This document shows positions 48,507-49,025 of a stretch of 49,025 nt of DNA, piece after piece. The notes beneath the pieces were generated by a model. The model was not told where the DNA came from and ran no database searches. It saw only the letters and a list, made by a program, of their open reading frames with translations. Each line of letters opens with the position of its first letter. Within the stretch, counting starts at the first letter, position 1. A program made the translations under genes and the position numbers. The DNA is from Chloroflexota bacterium (GTDB taxonomy: Bacteria; Chloroflexota; Chloroflexia; Chloroflexales; Chloroflexaceae). The DNA lies in assembly GCA_030550625.1 (NCBI GenBank), contig JAUQOZ010000111.1, forward strand, positions 1 through 49,025, in the 5' to 3' direction.

Positions 48507-49025
48507 TTTTTACCGCCGAGGGCGCGGCGGAAGAATAGCCACAAAGAGACGCAAAAGGCACGAAAAAGAAACTAGTGTTACGACGTGCGCGGTGGAGACG
48601 ACGCCTTCCCAACCCTTTGCGCCCTCTGCGGAGCCGGACAGCCGTCCGGCTCTACGGCGCCTTTGCGTTGATGCCCTCACCCCCCGGCCCCCTCTCCCAC
48701 CTGACGGTAGGAGAGGGGGAGCCGCGTGGTTGGCGGGAACGGCTTTGTGGAGCGAGAGACAGCAGCGCCCCTCGCCCGCGCCAGCGAGAGAGGGGGTGGG
48801 GGTGAGGGTCTGTTTACCGCCGAGGGCGCGGCGGGAATAGCCACAAAGAGACGCAAAAGGCACGAAAAATAAAGGGGAGCGGGCTAAGTTTTTTACCGCA
48901 GAGAACGCCGAGGACGCGGAGGATGATCGCCATCCCAAACCCCTTTGCGTCCTCGCCGGAGCCGGGCAGCCGTCCGGCTCTATGGCGCCTTTGCGTTGAT
49001 GCCCTCACCCCCCCGGCCCCCTCTC
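48507..49025. repeat. ~305-bp tandem duplication reaching the window end
   Basis: Copy 1 runs from about 48507 (TTTTACCGCCGAGGGCGCGG) to about 48812. Copy 2 starts at about 48813 and runs off the window. Each includes GCCACAAAGAGACGCAAAAG, a hairpin of GAGCCGGAC/GTCCGGCTC type (48631-48652 in copy 1), GGCGCCTTTGCGTTGATG, and then the CCCTCACCCCC element. No gene is seen in 48460-49025. Confidence 0.85.
48674..48809. mobile_element. 136-bp MITE-like element, copy 2 (a third starts at 49002)
   Basis: Same length, orientation and termini (CCCTCACCCC...GGGGTGAGGG) as the element at 47461-47596, with about 10 percent differences. It lies within the 305-bp tandem unit. Confidence 0.7.

Overview
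The window looks like a piece of chromosome from a filamentous member of the Chloroflexota, most likely Chloroflexales (Chloroflexus/Roseiflexus-like). This rests on gene content and style: a type-B sdhCAB operon, RskA-type anti-sigma, an RRM RNA-binding protein, DUF4015 and WYFAEG-repeat surface proteins, fairly high GC, and many dispersed palindromic intergenic repeats. No rRNA, tRNA, CRISPR array or intact transposase was recognised. The assignment is inference; no marker gene was compared with a database.

Layout. 1-518: tandem repeats and hairpins, no gene. 519-6756: a two-repeat protein diverging from an MTA/SAH-type deaminase across overlapping promoters, two tiny membrane proteins, a RodZ-like HTH protein, YajQ, RimO and a BlaI-type repressor. 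7001-8038: prenyl diphosphate synthase. 8039-9096: repeats, then a structured leader for the RRM gene (9097). 9506-11479: Ca2+/Na+ antiporter-like and HDAC-like genes abutting. 11631-13949: Tat-exported ferritin-like protein, ECF sigma factor and RskA-type anti-sigma. 14033-21786: a multi-GAF adenylate cyclase response regulator, a large lipoprotein with DUF4015, and an amidase-like surface protein. 22045-23572 (minus): SRPBCC protein and NAD kinase. 23801-26993: MoxR ATPase, a small helical protein and a sigma-like/zinc anti-sigma membrane fusion.

27093-28274 encodes the most striking protein: a DarT-type DNA ADP-ribosyltransferase fused to a DarG-like macrodomain, i.e. toxin and antitoxin in one chain, with a near-LexA palindrome over its promoter. 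It is followed by a repair and cofactor run (28395-32100): a photolyase split into two overlapping genes in reversed domain order, with four cysteines resembling the FeS-photolyase pattern, then an SDR, MoaD, MoaE and MutM. 32169-37081: a REC-DHp regulator, HD phosphohydrolase, PLP gamma-family enzyme, GT4 glycosyltransferase and an orphan CcrM-like methyltransferase with a RAMA-like tail. 37155-40725 (minus): succinate dehydrogenase. 41152-42768 (minus): an AAA+ ATPase of unknown role, diverging from a cell-wall cluster (43107-45813) with a glucosaminidase-like protein and a degenerate M23 protein.

45814-49025: a 70-bp tandem repeat array, a TPR protein, and a vapBC toxin-antitoxin pair between two direct copies of a 136-bp element with inverted termini. 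The window ends inside further copies of that repeat.

Recurring themes are DNA damage and genome defence (DarT-macro fusion, photolyase, MutM, vapBC, CcrM), envelope sensing (ECF/RskA, sigma-anti-sigma fusion, RodZ-like protein) and peptidoglycan remodelling. A frequent promoter form is an extended -10 of the type TGnTATACT.
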